From: Stemphylium vesicarium | Lineage: Eukaryota; Ascomycota; Dothideomycetes; Pleosporales; Pleosporaceae | DNA length: 64,000 bases | NCBI GenBank assembly: GCA_004380135.1 | Contig: QXCR01000047.1 | Location: 281,752 to 345,751 of the forward strand | Reading direction: 5' to 3' | Shown: positions 9,205 through 23,562 of the stretch, in pieces | Layout: the number at the start of each line of letters is the position of its first letter | How positions within the stretch are numbered: position 1 is the stretch's first letter | The notes under the pieces: generated by a model | What the model saw: the letters and a program-made list of their open reading frames with translations, nothing else | Told to the model about the DNA's origin: nothing | Database searches by the model: none | Translations under genes and position numbers: made by a program

Positions 9205-11844
9205 AGGATTGTGAAGAAGAATTTGTGCACTGGGACGTGAGAACACGGATATTCGCGGTTTCTTCAACTCGGAGAAGTTGGATATGAAAAGTACTCAATG
9301 AGACGAGGAGAAACTTTCCCACTCAGAACACATCAGGCTATGCAAACGTTCTCTTACCAAAAACCCCGCTGACATGTCATGTAAGGAAGAGAGAAGAAAG
9401 TCACCGTTCGTTTCCCCTCCTCTCTCGCCATCTTTTCTCCCCAACTAGGCTGTGAGCGAAGAAAATGTTGAGAGCACAAATCCATGACCTTCATGTTTCA
9501 GAAATCTGACCCAACATCTTCCATCTTCACCCTCGCCGCAAAACTATACCACCTCCGATACCGCCACGACAACCCCGCCTACCCACCCCCTTCAAAGCTA
9601 ACTCTGCATGCCTATACCCCGCCTAAGTATGTTATACAGCATACCCGCATATCCGCGCGTCAACATCAAAAGCCTTGGCTGATTGAACACGATGTCATAT
9701 TCGCACCGACTGCTGCATTAGTTCTCCCACGCGTTTTCCACGGAGACACCGGGGATGGGGGACCTGGTCATCTATATGACGAGCTGGGAAAGGGATTTCC
9801 CTACTTGTACACGTCTGTACGCCGACATGATGTAATATTATCAACGACGAGGCTGGGAGAAGGTTGGAGTAACGGGCGTTTTGTGTTTCAGATGTTGTTT
9901 GTTGAAAGGCATGGTTCATGACGAGGCGGGTCTTAGTTTGCTTGGATTCAGTAGTTATAGGACATGGTCGTGTGTAGTGGGAAGTTTGTTAAGATTGGCG
10001 TGTGATGGGAGCTATTGGGGCTAGTGTGAAATCCAGGCTAGACACACCTGGGAACATTTCCTCAATGGGAAGACGTGCGAGTATATCGAACAGCGCGATA
10101 TTTGCTACACATTTGGAATTATCGAGCAAACTATGCCATCGCGTCTCTTTCCAGGAATAGCAACTACGGCCCCCACACATACGAATGTGCAATCACCGGC
10201 CGCAAAGCCACCGAATCCTAACGGCTATCGCGACTATCAACCCGACAAATCTACGTTGCATGCATATCAGAGAATTTGCCATGCCAAGATTCATCATCCT
10301 TCACCATGGGGGCGACGCTTCGGCATTGGCAGTCTTTTCTTTTACCTGTACCTCGGATTCATTTCGAAAAGATTAAGAGGGACAAAAAAAAGAAACCTCC
10401 GGTGCTAAAAACCTCATTTCGTAGGCATCTTGGTTGAGTCCGTTAGTCAGTCAGCCCTGACTTTGGTTGTCCCCCAATTACCGCGATTGGACCCGGTATG
10501 CTTACCCGACCGCTACGAAGGAACAGGGCGGAAGGAGCGAACGAAAAGAGTCGCGCCGCGTCCCCGCCTGCTTCGCTTCTGCGCGTCATATATCTGAAAC
10601 ATATAGAGGACGGGGAAATGCCTGGTTGGAAAAAAGTTGCACTAAGATCGAAATTTCAAATGGGGGTACCCCCAGATGAGGGATTGTGAAAGGATCCTCG
10701 ATCCTAGTCTATGGCGCGCTCTCTTGGACCGTTCTTCCCGCGCTTACTGTGTGCACTATGTACGTGCCGAAAGTATATTGTAAAACATGGGATATGGTTG
10801 CTGTCGATTGTGCGGGATGAAGGGTGGCGCCATGTCAGCATTGAGCGTGTAGCCTTTTTTTTTTTGGGTCTTTCCCCATGGTCCCGCGATGTTGGCGACG
10901 ACGACCGGCACTGGTAAGACCGGGTATTAGCCCAAGAAGATTGTTCGCTGTCGGAGAGACTCAGTCATATGCGATTGGAAGAAACAGGCTAGGATGCTGT
11001 GTCATTGTAGATGGGGTAACCTTGCTTTCGTTTGATAGTTTGATAGTATGATAGTGGGCTTATCGGTATCGCCGTAATCACGTATCTCCGAGTCGGAGTC
11101 GGGCTTCGGCATGTACTCACGTGGTGCGCTGGGAGAAATTCGAGACGTTGACGTAAACGACGACATATGTCAACATGTCAAAAATGACTTGTCTGGTAAC
11201 TAGAGTCGTGTAGTGACTTTGACATTTTGATTAAAGTGGGGCTCGTCTTCGCTGGCTGCTGGGAGATGGGCCTGGGTCGGCAGCGGCACGACGCAAGAGC
11301 GAGCCAGACGGCAGAAGGAGGGTAGGTACTCGACGGTGACATTTAGAGACCGACCTGCATGAATACACGTCACGCACGGGGTGGCAAAGGAGGGGAAAGA
11401 AGGGGTGGGAAAAGTAAGCATGCTGGAAAGTGACATGGAGCAGAGTTGAAACGTTGGGGCCGTTGAGCGTACTCCGCCCGTGATGTGACGTGACATCCAT
11501 GAATGGCGGGTGGCGGTTTCGCGTGCTGGATGCTGCGCAAAAAGCAACAGAGCAAGCGTCGGGCCGGGGGTCTGGTCCTAGACGATGGTAGAAAAGGAAA
11601 GTGTGATGCAGGGTATGAGAGGCCGAATAGGGTAGGAGCATGAAGAACGACCCCTGGTCAAAAATATTGATTCTCTTCAAAGTGGTACGATGGATGCGCT
11701 TGGTGAGCAAGTCCCATGATGAGGGTGTGGAGATATCATTTCCAAGAAACGGTTATCGCTTTTGGCTATCTAGGAGGGGTACATAGGATATCCATGACGG
11801 TGGGTTTTTTACTACACTATTCGCACGTGACTTTTGAGCCGCAT
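9205..11844. other. 2.6-kb intergenic region, no supported gene
   Basis: One 145-codon ATG-started plus-strand frame (9484-9921) and a minus-strand frame near 11.2-11.7 kb exist, but neither has recognisable motifs or splice structure. There are short TTTGATAG-type repeats near 11,030-11,055. Nothing else was recognised. Confidence 0.45.
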
Positions 11845-13256
11845 TCACAACCGTCCACCGAGGTCTTGCTTCAGCACATCTAGGATCTTCTTGCTATCCA
11901 CTTCTTCTTCGCCACCGTCGCCGTTTCTTGATACCCCGTTCTCACCTTCCTTGAGCCTCTTCAAAATCTCGGGATCAAGTTCTCCCATTAACTCGTCAAA
12001 CTCTTTCTGTTGCTCGCCTTCTAGCTTCATGTACTCTTTTTCTAGCATAAACTCTTCTTCGGGGAGTTTTTCCATCTCCGCAGGAAACACGTGGATGGTC
12101 GGGAACTCGAGGATGGTATGGCCGCGTAAGCTCTCGGCGAGGGTGTAAGAGGGTTCGAGGGGAATGAGAACGTGGCGAGCTGTGCTGGTACGAGGTTTCA
12201 GTAGAAAAAACCTATGGTACCCATCCCCCAGGGATTGGGCGCTGGGCTCATCATGGCCAGTGTCAATAGGGTGCGCGTCTGCCACGTCCGCTTGTCTTTT
12301 TGTGGTCGGTTCTTTTTCTGACCGAGGAGGGGTTGCTCCTCGTCTGGGAGTACTTCGCTCTGCCTGCGCATCGTCGACCGGAAGCGACTGGTTTTGATTC
12401 TCTGGAGTAGGTGCGACATCTTGTTGTTGCAGATGTGTGGAGTCACCAGTGGTAGTAGCAGGAGGGTTGCCATTTAGCTTCCTTCTCTTGCTTTTACCAT
12501 CGGTATCAGGTTGCGCAAAAGGCTGTGCATCTTTAATCTGGTGTACAGAGGATGTTTCAGTAAGCACACGTCTCCTGGTCTCGTCAATCCATTCGACGGT
12601 CCAAACTATGTTGCGCGAAGCCTTCCTGGATACACAGATCAGCAGTGTTACGTGAGCACGCAGATGACTGGGGATGACTTACTTCGTGGCAGACATGTGC
12701 GACTTATTCTCCTTCTGTCTGCTCAAACCCTGCGGCGCTCGGATGATCTTGACACTAGCAGCGGCCTCGAGTTTACCATAGGGCACCCCCGCTCGCTGGC
12801 GATTTGACAAGCCATCCGATGGAGCAGTAGCTGTCGTGGCGCCAGCAACCTTTTCGGCTTTCTCGAGGTTCCGCTCTATTCCGGAGAGAAAGTTGTAATC
12901 GTGGTCGATGCCGGCAGGCGTGACCAACTGTGACTTTTTTACAAACTTTGTCGGGTCTCGTTTGCCGGAGCATTGTGCCCACTGCTGATGGCGCTTGTAG
13001 CACGGCAACGAGCAGGTGCGTGCATCACAGCCTGGACAGCGATACTTGAACTTGTTGATGTTGCTGGTGTGAATTGTCAGCCTTGGAATAACAGGTCTTG
13101 GCCTCAGCTACACTGGCTAGTGCATGAAATGTAGTGATTAGGTCCATCGCTGACAATTCTGAAACGTCTTCCATTCAGCATCAGCGCTACTTGGGGATAA
13201 ACTAATACGACATACCAGATGCTGCATAGTTCATTCAACAGCGGAGCGTCTGACAT
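11845..13256 (-). CDS. BCD1: Box C/D snoRNA protein 1 (HIT zinc finger)
   Basis: Exons 13256-13216, 13063-12683 and 12625-11845 encode 400 residues. The first intron (13215-13064, GTATGT donor, CTGAC branch site) splits a zinc-ligand Cys codon: splicing yields LCSIC-NINKFKYRCPGC, then CDARTCSLPCYKRHQQWAQC, a complete HIT-type zinc finger. Conserved BCD1 blocks follow: GKRDPTKFVKKSQL, DYNFLSGIERNLEKAE and, across the second junction, NIVWTVEWID. A disordered Ser/Pro/Gln region comes next, then a C-terminal domain (GYHRFFLLKP...TILEFPTIHVF) and an acidic helical end. BCD1 is needed for the accumulation of box C/D snoRNAs and acts in the nucleus with the R2TP assembly machinery. The gene is complete, and the first ATG upstream of the finger was taken as the start. 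Confidence 0.93.
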
Positions 13257-15424
13257 ATCGCCGATTCAGTGGGGACGTATATCGATATCAGATTGACAGC
13301 TGCGAAGCACCACTCGGCGAATCTGAAGCGCGACGGAGCGTGAAGAGCAATGGCTGTTGCACCAAGCGCAAGCGGGTCGAATGAAAAGGCGCGAACGGTG
13401 AACGGACGCAGGGAAGGTCCAGCGGAAGGTACCACTCTAGGGAGCTGATGCGATAGTGCTGTGGCGTCAGAGGAGATGGATCTGCTAGAAAGTTTCGAAG
13501 CATGCGGAGCTTGCGATGTGGCTAAGCTTAGATGGACGTATGGCCAATGGGGCGGCAGCCCTGCCCGTAGTGTACGGTAAGCCCGAGGAGATCAGGGAGA
13601 TCCAGCCGTAGCCTCTCAGATCTTTGCAGTGCGCAATTTCACAGCTTTGCTAGATCCGCGCGGTGCTGCCTGCAAGATGGGACCAGTGGTGAAGGTTTAG
13701 GAATTCACCCTAGCGCATCAACAGAAACTTTGGTTCAGGGCAAGCCCACGGCAGACGAGCGATCTAGTGCAGATCTATCGCGACCTTGACCATCTCAACA
13801 CGACAACTGCGTCAGCATACAAAATACTGCATGAAGATGGAAATTTGAGGCGAATCTGGCATTTTGGGCCGAACGAAGGCTAGAGCAGTTGCACGCGGCC
13901 GACACCAGCTGTGCAGGCTCGCCTGGCTGTTGTCGACAAGGAACCCTTTACTTAAGCGCATCGGAGTATTCTCCACGTCAAATTATCTCAAGCTCCACCC
14001 GGGCGCTGATCATACACGACATCCACCACGACGATTATGCGCTACGGGCTCGTGTACCGCTGTTGGGACTGAATCGAGTCGTTCTCGTCGCGCGCCGGAG
14101 AGGGCGGCAGTAGCAGCACGAAATACTCTTGACGTGTGAGAGGTCGGCGGCCGTAGGGAGAGGAAGCCGAGTCCTCCCAGCAGCATGCCTGGCCAGTGTT
14201 TCAGCCCCTCCAATGGCAGCCCTTCTCCGCAAACTGCAGCGGACAGTAAACTTTGGAACCAAGTCACGTCGGTCGAGGGCCCACACGGCGGGCGAGACTA
14301 CTGTACGTAGCCACCTCTACCGGACAGTGGAGCCGATGGAAGCAGCTGGGCGACGTGGCGACGATGCAAACGCAATTGTAGTGCAGAAGACAGCGTCTTC
14401 CACGGAGGATCAAACGTGAGCCTGAAGGGCCGTCTAAACACGATCTTCACACGCGGCGTGCTGGGCAGCAACCCACAACCAACAGCCGTCAGGGGTTTGC
14501 GCTCGCCAATTTCTAAGCATTTCCATTCGCAGACCGTCCGAGCTGCAAGAGCGGGAACTTTGCTCATGCACGCCGCGGCGAGGGATGCACGCACGCTGCA
14601 GACGACGTGCCCATGGTGCACAAGGCGTGCGACTGATTCGAAGCCGTCCCAAAAGGGCATTCGGCGTAAGGCCACTCGATAGCACGCTATTGCCACCAGA
14701 ACGGGGATTCTGTCGCTGGGCCTGCTGCGTGCTATGGGCGACCGAGTCACGGTACCCTGGTGTCCGGCGATGGGCGTCCATGTGGGTGTGCTGCAGGTAC
14801 CATGGCAACATGCGCAGCGCGGCGCGATCGCGAATTGCAATGTTCATCCTCCTGCCCTTTGCACCCGCCCGTCTGAGTGTTTTCACGTCAGCGTCAGGAT
14901 TTGATTGCGGCCCTTGCAGTGCAGCCGTCGCGGCCGGCGTCTCTCTTGGAAGATAGACCAGCCGTTATTCCAAGAGCCTCGCGCCCCTGACAGCGACGTG
15001 CCCCGTGCGAAGAGACGGACCCTGCGGAATGGCAGGGATAAGCTTCTCATTTCCTCGAACCGAAACTTGTGAAAGCCACCCATGCCTAGTTCTCGGGTCG
15101 TTTCTACCCCCAGCATCCAGTCCGCGCGCTGCGCCAGAGCTCCCCCAAAAGCCATGCTTCCCCCTTGCTGTCACCCTCCTCTACTACCCGCAGCAAGGTG
15201 ACCTCGGAGCCCTCAATCGACGGAGTGCGTAAAAGTACTCACGGTCTGCTCACTCTCTTGTTCTCGCGCGTTGTTGCCTTACGGATCCGATTTACGCATA
15301 CCCTCATGTTTTCGCAGTTATTGCTGTCATAATAATATACTGGATATCCATCCGCCATCAATACCCTTCTCCACGATCATAGCCCTACGCCCAACTCGAT
15401 AGGACCGACGTCGAATCCGCCGCA
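13257..15424. other. 2.2-kb intergenic region
   Basis: This is the upstream region of both the minus-strand BCD1 gene and the plus-strand DENN gene. It is fairly GC-rich between about 13.9 and 15.2 kb. Several open frames overlap each other on both strands without motif support, and I treat them as chance. No RNA gene or repeat was recognised. Confidence 0.45.
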
Positions 15425-18351
15425 ATGGCACCTTCCTTGAGCTTACGACCTCGCACCGGCGCCAGCGAGCGTCCTCCTACCAGAGACAATGCCGACCACA
15501 GCCTCATCATCCCCAGCCGGACCTCGTCGCTGCACTCGCGCATCACCCAGCCCCTCCCATCGACCCTGAACGTCAAGCAGGGCGCGCGGAGCCCCAAGAC
15601 GCTGACCCATGCCTACATGGTGTGCGGTGTTGGACGGGAGCCCTCCCAATGGGTGAAGGCACCCGCACCCGCCCAGGGCAAGATTGGCCACATGAAGGGC
15701 GCTGTCGGCACTTTCTGGCTCCCTGAAATCTTGGGAAGCAGCCCGAGACTGGAGCAGGACAACGAGATTGCGAGATCGCTGCACTCGGCCATGAGGGTAT
15801 GTTCGCCCTACAATGCCATTGTCCCTGCAGACTGCTGACCCCTTGCTCTAGGCATGCTTTCCTCACGACGTCGAGATCTGCACTGGCAGAAGCCAACCGC
15901 ACTGCGTACACCACTCCTTCGTCCTTCAGCAAGATTCTTCACACACTCTCTACGGCATTGCCCTGCGTGTCTGGTCGCGCGCTGATGAGAAGCGAGCCGA
16001 GACCATCCGCGACCTGCGAAAGCGAATCGAGCCCGACTTCTACGACAATCCAGACGAGACCTACTGGATCCCATACTGCCTCAGCTTTCTCTCCCGGTAC
16101 CCGTTGTACAACCTACTCGGCGACTACCTGCGTGGCATGTGGATCCACTGGAACAAGGCGACGAACCTGTTCCACGCCGAAGAGGTGTCCCGTATCCTGA
16201 GCTTCCCCGCTCCACGCTTGAACGACTTGGTCCGTATCGATATGAAGGATTACGCGCTGTGCTACCAGTTCCCCTCGTCACCAACAGGGTTTCAAAACTT
16301 CGCCATGTGGCCCCTCTTCACATGCCTGTCGATTCCCAACATTGTGGGTGTGGTAGAGGCCGCTGTGTCACCGACCCGACGAATCATCTTCACGAGTCAC
16401 TACCCCGCGATGCTGACCATTGCAGCTGAGACAATCCGATTTTGTGTAAGGGTGTACGAATGGAGCGGCCTGTACGTCCCCGTGGTTCATGCGCGTCATG
16501 TCAAGGATCTGGTTCAGGAGCCGGGTCCATACATCCTTGGTGTAACTTCGGAATGCCGCTCCCTCTTCACAGCTCCAACAGACGCTCTTGTGGTCGATCT
16601 GGACCGAAACTTTGTTCTGACATCAAGCCCCCCGACCGCCCTCACGGCAGGCCAGAGGACCAAGATGATCACCCGTCTTACCCAGGCCCTCAACGGTGAG
16701 GTCTCGCCGACTGGCGTGCCACAACATTTGCGATCGGCGTACGGTGGCGGCAAGCTTATCCCCGCGGGTCAAATCATTGTCATGCGCGGTGAGGTTGAGA
16801 GCATCCAGGACCCAGACTGGTGGTCTCAGGATGCGGTCATGTCCGTCATGGACCACGTTTGCGAGAAGCAAGTAAGTACTCCCCTGTTCAGTGCCGTAAC
16901 AATCCACTCTAACCTCGAACTAGGGTCGGAACTCTGGTGTCAAGGCCATCTTCGGTGGCTCTGTGAAGAAGCCATTGATGACCAAGGTCTCGATGCGTCA
17001 CCTCAACGAGATCGTGCGCGAGCGCAACCAATACTCCCGTGACGCCCAAGAGGCTTGGACAGACTTCATCAATCTCAAGCAGCGTCTGGATAGCGAACTG
17101 GGTAAGGTCACTAAGCGAAACAACTTCTTGGTCGAAGAGCTCGAGAGCTGGAAGCAGCAATTCCTCAAGTTCCAGGCATTTGCCGAACAGCTCACTAAGG
17201 AGACTCAAGATCTCAAGGTCAAGATTGAGAACCACAAGCGCGAGAACCGTCGCCTTACTAGCCTCATCGACCAACAGAAGGATGATGCTGCCAGGCTCTC
17301 TGTCCGCCTGTCTGGTACTGAGAAGCAACGTGACGACGCTCTTGAGGCTCTTGTACTCCAGCAGGAGATTGCCGAGGAGCTGGAGCGCGAGAGGAAGAAG
17401 AACAAGAAGGAGCTCGGCGCTCTCCAACACACCAACGGCGCTATCCTCCGCCAGCGCGATGAGGCACAACGTGTTGTACTTCACCTACGCGCTCTTATTG
17501 AGGGTCAGACCCACCACATGGAGCACATTGTCAAGTCGCTTAACCAGGACGACATGTCAAACTACATGGATGCCGGTTTCGAGGATGTACCCGAGGAAGA
17601 TGAAGAGGACGAATTTGAGGATGCCGAGACCAAGACCCAGACACCGAGCCGCAGCTCCATCAAGGATAGGTCGGAAGTTGGTACCATCCGTGGCGTGAAC
17701 GGTGTCGAGAGCCGTCAGGAGTCAAGAGCAAGCACCGCCCAAGGCCAGCACCTCCAAGGCGAAGATGTCACACCCGACATGGAGCAGCGTCTGTACAACA
17801 ACCCTGCGCGTAACTCCAAGCGCTTCTCAAATCAATCCATGGTTGACGTTGCCGACCGCGTTCTCCGCGATAAGACCGACGCCATTGCATACATCATTCG
17901 CAACATTTCTGAGCAATGCGCCGCGGCCGTGGAGGGCCTCCAGCTCGCCCAGCGCGCCGACGTCGAAGATGACAACCACAGCGACCGTCGCAGCAGCGTC
18001 GGCCAGATGTCTTCCAACGGTGGTCGTACTCAATCGACCATCGGCAGCGAGTACGGTGACGACGAGAGCATGCTCCGTCCGGGGCGCGGATCCAGCATCC
18101 CCCCCACCCCAGACCTAAGCCACAGGTCAAGCACATCCATGTCCATGGCCAGCGCCAGCACAACACCAGACCGGACAAGTCTACAGCACCGATCACACGA
18201 CATCCCCGTCGTACCAACACGCATCTTGGAAGACGAGGATGACGTTGAGAGCAGTGGTAACAACGATCTCCACGCTGAGATTCCCGTATCCAAGTACGCA
18301 CAACCACTCGGACGGCCTAACACAGCTGTTCGTCACTTTTCGTCGCGTTAA
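15425..18351 (+). CDS. DENN-domain protein with C-terminal coiled coil (putative Rab GEF)
   Basis: Exons 15425-15796, 15852-16871 and 16924-18351 encode 939 residues; both introns are phase 0 with good signals. A basic, disordered N-terminus is followed by an upstream-DENN region (HAYMVCGVGREPSQW...GRSQPHCVHHSFVL...YGIALRVW), a core DENN domain (YWIPYCLSFLSRYPLYNLLG; TSHYPAMLTIAAETIRF; VPVVHARHVKDLVQEPGPYILG; DALVVDLDRNFV) and downstream DENN helices. From about residue 510 comes a long Glu/Lys/Arg-rich coiled coil, then an acidic patch (EDVPEEDEEDEFEDAE) and a Ser-rich disordered tail. DENN proteins exchange GDP for GTP on Rab GTPases at membranes; the partner Rab cannot be read from the sequence. 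The DENN plus long coiled-coil layout is intact. Confidence 0.9.
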
Positions 18352-21300
18352 GGAACAATAGTTTGCGAGAGGCGCGGATTCCTCGCTGTTAGCCAGTCTG
18401 ACATTTTCTTTTTATCTCAACCTTTGTTTATCATTAGCGATCGAGACGAGATTAGCATTGATGCCCTTTTCCTATATCTTTACCCAAAGGCGTTGGAGTT
18501 GAAACCATTCCCTCTTTGCCTACTACTATTGTTTCTTTTCTACCGATAGGGCCTAGAAGTCCTTCACAAATCCCATTTTTTCTTTTCGTTCACTATCCTT
18601 GACCAAGAGAGAGTGAGGGGCTACGAGGAAAGATACTCGCCCCTCTCCCCCATCATTATTGTGTTGTGTCTTTTATAACGACCCGGTTCTGGGTTTTATT
18701 CCTTATGTATGGTTTGTTCCGAATGACAGTACGTGAGTGGGTTGATTCTTGCTTGCTACATTTTTCATACCCCCGCCTTTCTGCTGCCACCAAAAAGAGC
18801 GCGCGCCAGGGAGAGAGAGAGAACGAAAGGGAAACAAGGGAAAGCAGAACAAGTCTTCTGTGGGTGGAATAGGATCCAAGGTAGAAGGGAAAGCAAAGGA
18901 GGAGAATGTACCGCTTCGATGTGGAAACCCCTCCAAAGAAAAAACTGTCAGGCGGTTTTTCTGGTTACCTCGCTCTCACCTTCTTGCCTCTACTCGTAGT
19001 AGCTGGTTTGAGGTCTGTAATCTTGTTTTTTTGTCGTTTATTGTTTTGCTTAGGATAATACCACTTTCTCCTTGTGTTTTCTGTTCTTATCAAATACACA
19101 TGATATACCTTTATCCGTCTTCTGGTGTGACCATTAGGTCTGTGGTGTGAGACTATGTTGCTTCTTGACTGTGGTGATGTCTTCTGGCTCATGTTATACA
19201 CGATCATCGTTCGGTATTAGCGCGGTGTGGGCTCAACTGTGGTTTTATCAGCCTCGTCCGTGGTGACGAAGGTATGTGTCTAAGGAAGTTAGGTATGAAC
19301 GGCTAGAACAAGGACTTCTTAACCGCCTTCTTCCTCTCCTCTTCTTCTTTACCTTCATGCGTCTCTTGTCTTAGTTACCGAAGACTCTTTTGGGATCTGC
19401 CTCTCGCTCAATGACATCACAGTAGCACGTCTGCTTGCATCCTTTGCAAAAACGACGGCCATTGATTAGTCTTGACACCAAAATTACACATCATGACTAG
19501 AGCATACAAGTATATTCTTCTTAAGCGTGCTGCATACGGCACGCACACATACGTTAGGCTTGAATGTACGTCTCCTGCTTGATGCCTACAATATTACCCT
19601 ACTTCACCGTGTGCTCAAACGATTCATTCCGCAAGCGCGCCACGATATCAGAATGCGCTGCCTTTGTTGGCAAGAGCAAAATACCGACTGCTGTATTTCA
19701 TGCAATGTCGCAGGGGCTACAGCAGTAGTGTTGCTGTATACGTTGATTCGTCGATCCTGAGCACATAATACTATTCCAAGAAATCAACGAGAGCTTGTAT
19801 AGCCTCAGACCCTCGCATGTATGCTCCACGTAGCGAGATCAACATTAGCGAAAAACACAGTCACCACAGTTTTTCGACCGCACATATCAAAGCAAAGAAA
19901 TGCTCGCTACGTCTTTAGAAAATTGTATTTCCTGCGAGCAAGAAAAAATCCCCCACTCCATCTGCATACCCCTCCCTCATTCCTGCATCTGCCGATATGT
20001 CTCGCGTCGATCTCCCTCACATGCATCGGGAAGGAATTAGCTTGTATACCACGAACCCGCGGTCCTTTCTTCTTTGTCCGTTACAAGTAGTTGTGCTCCG
20101 GTGCTACTGCGGAAGGATGCATGCATTGTGATGCGGTCGTGCAGCTTGCGCGATGCAGTCGACTGACTCGTTTGGTTGAAACATTGTGCCAACCAGAAAA
20201 CGTGCAGGACATCTGGGGGGTTGAAACAATAGATTTGTTGTGGAAGGGGCGGCGCCTTTGGGTCGCACCCTGTGTCTTATTTTGTTGTAAGAGAGAGGAT
20301 AATTTGGGGAATGAGGATGCTTTGTAGATGAGATTGAGAGTTGGAGTTGTGTATACGTCTACCTTCATGTTCGAGACCGGTAGAATACTTCGGTTTCATG
20401 AATCGCGTGGTTGAGACTTGTATGCTGCAAGAGCTGCGATGAATCGCTGGAGGTCGGAGATAGTTCTATGGACATGATCTGCCTGTAGTCCATGTAGTAT
20501 GCTGACAGCCGCGTGTTATCGTATACCCCAGTTATTAGTCGGGCTGCTTTACATACTCAACGTCGCATCTAGCAGGTTCGGACTTGTACGTGCGAGAGTG
20601 TGTTGTGATTTGCGATGGCGTGTTGTATCGACAGATTTCAAAGCAAAGTTTGAATTGCGTTTCATCGTTGTCGTTGTGCTAATATCCCCAGTCGGACGAA
20701 TGGCGGGTTGTGTCAAGTTGCCGCTGTCGTTCGACTTCTTAGAATAGGACCTCGCTAAAGCCTGACATGTGACTAGTGTTCGAGGTTGCTTTAGCTGCAG
20801 ATGACGATAAACGTTATAGATCCAACGATCGTGCCATTGATGTTTGGAGAAGGCATTGTGGGGTTATTTTCCGATGTCGTCGCGTCTCGTAGGCCGGTTT
20901 GGTTGGGCCGGGTCCTTGACATTGGGTTGACGTACGAAAGCATCTTGTCGACACACCAACAAACTGGTGAAACGTTAAAATGGCAAATACTGTATGATGT
21001 GAGCAATTCTGATGCAACGAGGCCGCGTGGCCAAGTCTCCTTCTAGTGAAGAGCAGACTTCTACTTGAACTGGCCCCAGTTTTGATAGAAGTAGTGACCG
21101 GTCGTGTCCCGCCAGAGCTGGTTGAAACCTTAATCAATGGAGGACTGATCCGGTGACTGTCATATCATCGTGAATACCAAATTACTTTCCTAATGGAAAG
21201 ATAGCAGAGCGGGACATAACTCTATACAGTGGTTCCATAGAGCGGCGAAAACTTGACAATTCTCTGCTCAAACTTGACAGGTGACCTTGTCAACGCGGGT

Positions 21301-23544
21301 GAAGTAAAGACGGTGAGCGGGTATGCTTGACTCGATGCGCGAATGCATCTCAAAATAAGGTTTTGACGTGGGGCTGTTACGTGCAGTAGTCGCCCCTCGC
21401 GTAATACACGTGTGAACGACTAAATGCCTTGATTTCGCGGAAAAGCAAGACACTCGACTGGTTAGGGACTCTACCCCGCACTGTCAATGTGATATCTATG
21501 ATGGCGAGCAGCTTGGGGTAGCGAGCCAGGCCTGGATCTCGCGCGCGATGAGAGGGTGGAGTTCTCGGGTAAATTGAGATACTCGAGTCTCCAGATTTAT
21601 AGATTTTGAGACGAATTGTGGGCCGGGTCAAGTATGCAGCTAAATCCGTACCGCGGAGAACTCGTGGCCTGGTCAAGCTTCGGATTCGTGACGAGAGTGG
21701 GCCCTCCGTTACCTTTCCAACCTAGTGTGGAAAAGACAAAGATTACCGTATGTCATGTGCCATTCCGACCAACCGACGTTGAAAGATTGCTCGGTCAAGG
21801 ACGTACGTCAAAACTTGAACACAGGGTCACAACACCCTTTTCCCCTCTAGGTTGTTCCATCGTCGATTTGTTGCCGTTGCAGACGGCAAGAATTGGGAGA
21901 AAACAGGAAACGTCGTGCATGTCGGCCTGCATGGCGCAATGGGGAGGTATAATAGCCGGCTGTTATTACACCTGATGGTCGTCAGTACAGCTGCGAACAG
22001 GCCATCGTGCGTCACGAACTATCATCAACATACTCGGAGCTGTCTACCGATGTAGGAGCGGGGCCAATTGAAGTCTTGTTTGGATCGTTGATTTCCCACA
22101 TGATTGCTTCTTTAGGATCGTACCGGGTATTGGGCTTATTGGTTTAGTTTCCTCTAGTAGGATCACTGTGAGCTGGACTTGCTTGAAAGTCTTTGAAATT
22201 GGAAGTGGATTTTCTTTTTCTTTTGGAAGATATAGCACATGTGTTGGTGTCCCGCTACCGAAAGGCTAGATGGATGCATTGAGCAGGAGGTCGCGACCAC
22301 GTTGTTTATTGCGGGGTCGGCCACTGGCTGAGGAAGGCACGTCGTAGGAGCGAATGTATCGTACGCGTGACGCCGGCAATCACCGCATCGATAATGGCGG
22401 CTGTCTACATGCACAAAGTTTCGGATAGGATGCGTTTCTAGTCCAAGTGCCTTTTCTTGTCCCACAGCTGCATGTACTTGACGTACGATGATGTTCGCCG
22501 CTGTTGCGAAATGGATACCATGTGGCGACGTTAAGATGCGACTGCCTATCCGAGGTATAGTTTATCTGCGCCTGCGAGTACGAGTCACATTGCGCCGACC
22601 GCAGCCCGATGACAAGCTCCCGATTTCCCGACAATGAAGCGAAAGCTCGTGTTGTCTTGGTATGGAGGCAGCTTAATTAGAGAACGTTCGCGGTACCTCC
22701 CGGAGAGACGATAGGGGGTGTTATAAGGATTCACAGCAAAGTCAGTTAGGTAGAAAGGGGCGTTGGTAGGACGACTATGCAAGCCACTGGCGTTGGTAGT
22801 AGCCGCTAGGAACAGGCAACGTTGAAGCGTCATGAGTGCATATTTGTCGAGGAACAGGAAGAGCTTCATGCACGACTGCAGCAGGGTCAAGGTGTTCGGC
22901 ACTTTTGAGGGCTGCAGTGGAGGTGGCCTTGCAGTAGATGCCCCTCTTTCTGGTGCTGTCGGCAGGGAGCTGCAGCCTCGTCACCTGGGCCAAGCGGCAC
23001 GAAACGGGTACCTCGCTTGCGGTCGGGGTTGAGATTGACGAAGCTGAAACACGCTACTAATGATTCTGAGAGACCGCCCCAAGTGGGCGCGACTGAAGAG
23101 GCGAAGCGAGTACAGAACCAGACTTCAGCTCTGATTAACACGGGCTCGGGTTGCTCAGTACGGAGCAGAGGCTGACGGGATCTGCGCGCGCCGGGGCTCT
23201 ATGCGGACAGCAGAAGAGCGATACCGGGAGCAGGCTGCCGGCGCATGAAGAGCATTGCGTGTATTATGCTCGAGCGTCTCTGTGACATGACAAGAGATCC
23301 GTCAGCCTCTTGGGGGACTAGGGATCTAGGGATTGGTAAGGAGAAATTGATGGAAGGAATAGCAGCCGATGGCTAGTGTGAGGCGAGGCTAGGTAGCTAG
23401 GTAGCGGCGACGGGTGAGGGGCGAACGTCTACAAAACAAAGTTTACGAGTGCATATTATTTCCCTATATCGATCCAATTGCACGTGGTACTCCGGAGCGG
23501 CTATAGCACAGTAGTAGCACCGTGGGCGGGCTGGAGTTTCCACG

Positions 23545-23562
23545 GCCGCCGCCGCCGCCGCC
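23545..23562. repeat. (GCC)6 microsatellite
   Basis: Six perfect GCC units lie in non-coding sequence, followed about 25 bases later by a GA-dinucleotide run. It is a simple repeat with no evident function. Confidence 0.85.

Noticed and set aside
9484..9921. 145-codon plus-strand frame starting with ATG
   Set aside because: It has no recognisable domain, odd composition and no supporting splice or promoter signal. It remains possible but is not supported.
11200..11710. Overlapping minus-strand frames (115-159 codons)
   Set aside because: Two frames cover the same bases with no motif; composition is Ser/His/Pro-rich, typical of non-coding sequence here.
14298..14840. 180-codon minus-strand frame
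   Set aside because: It sits in GC-rich intergenic DNA where several frames on both strands are open together, and no family feature is seen.
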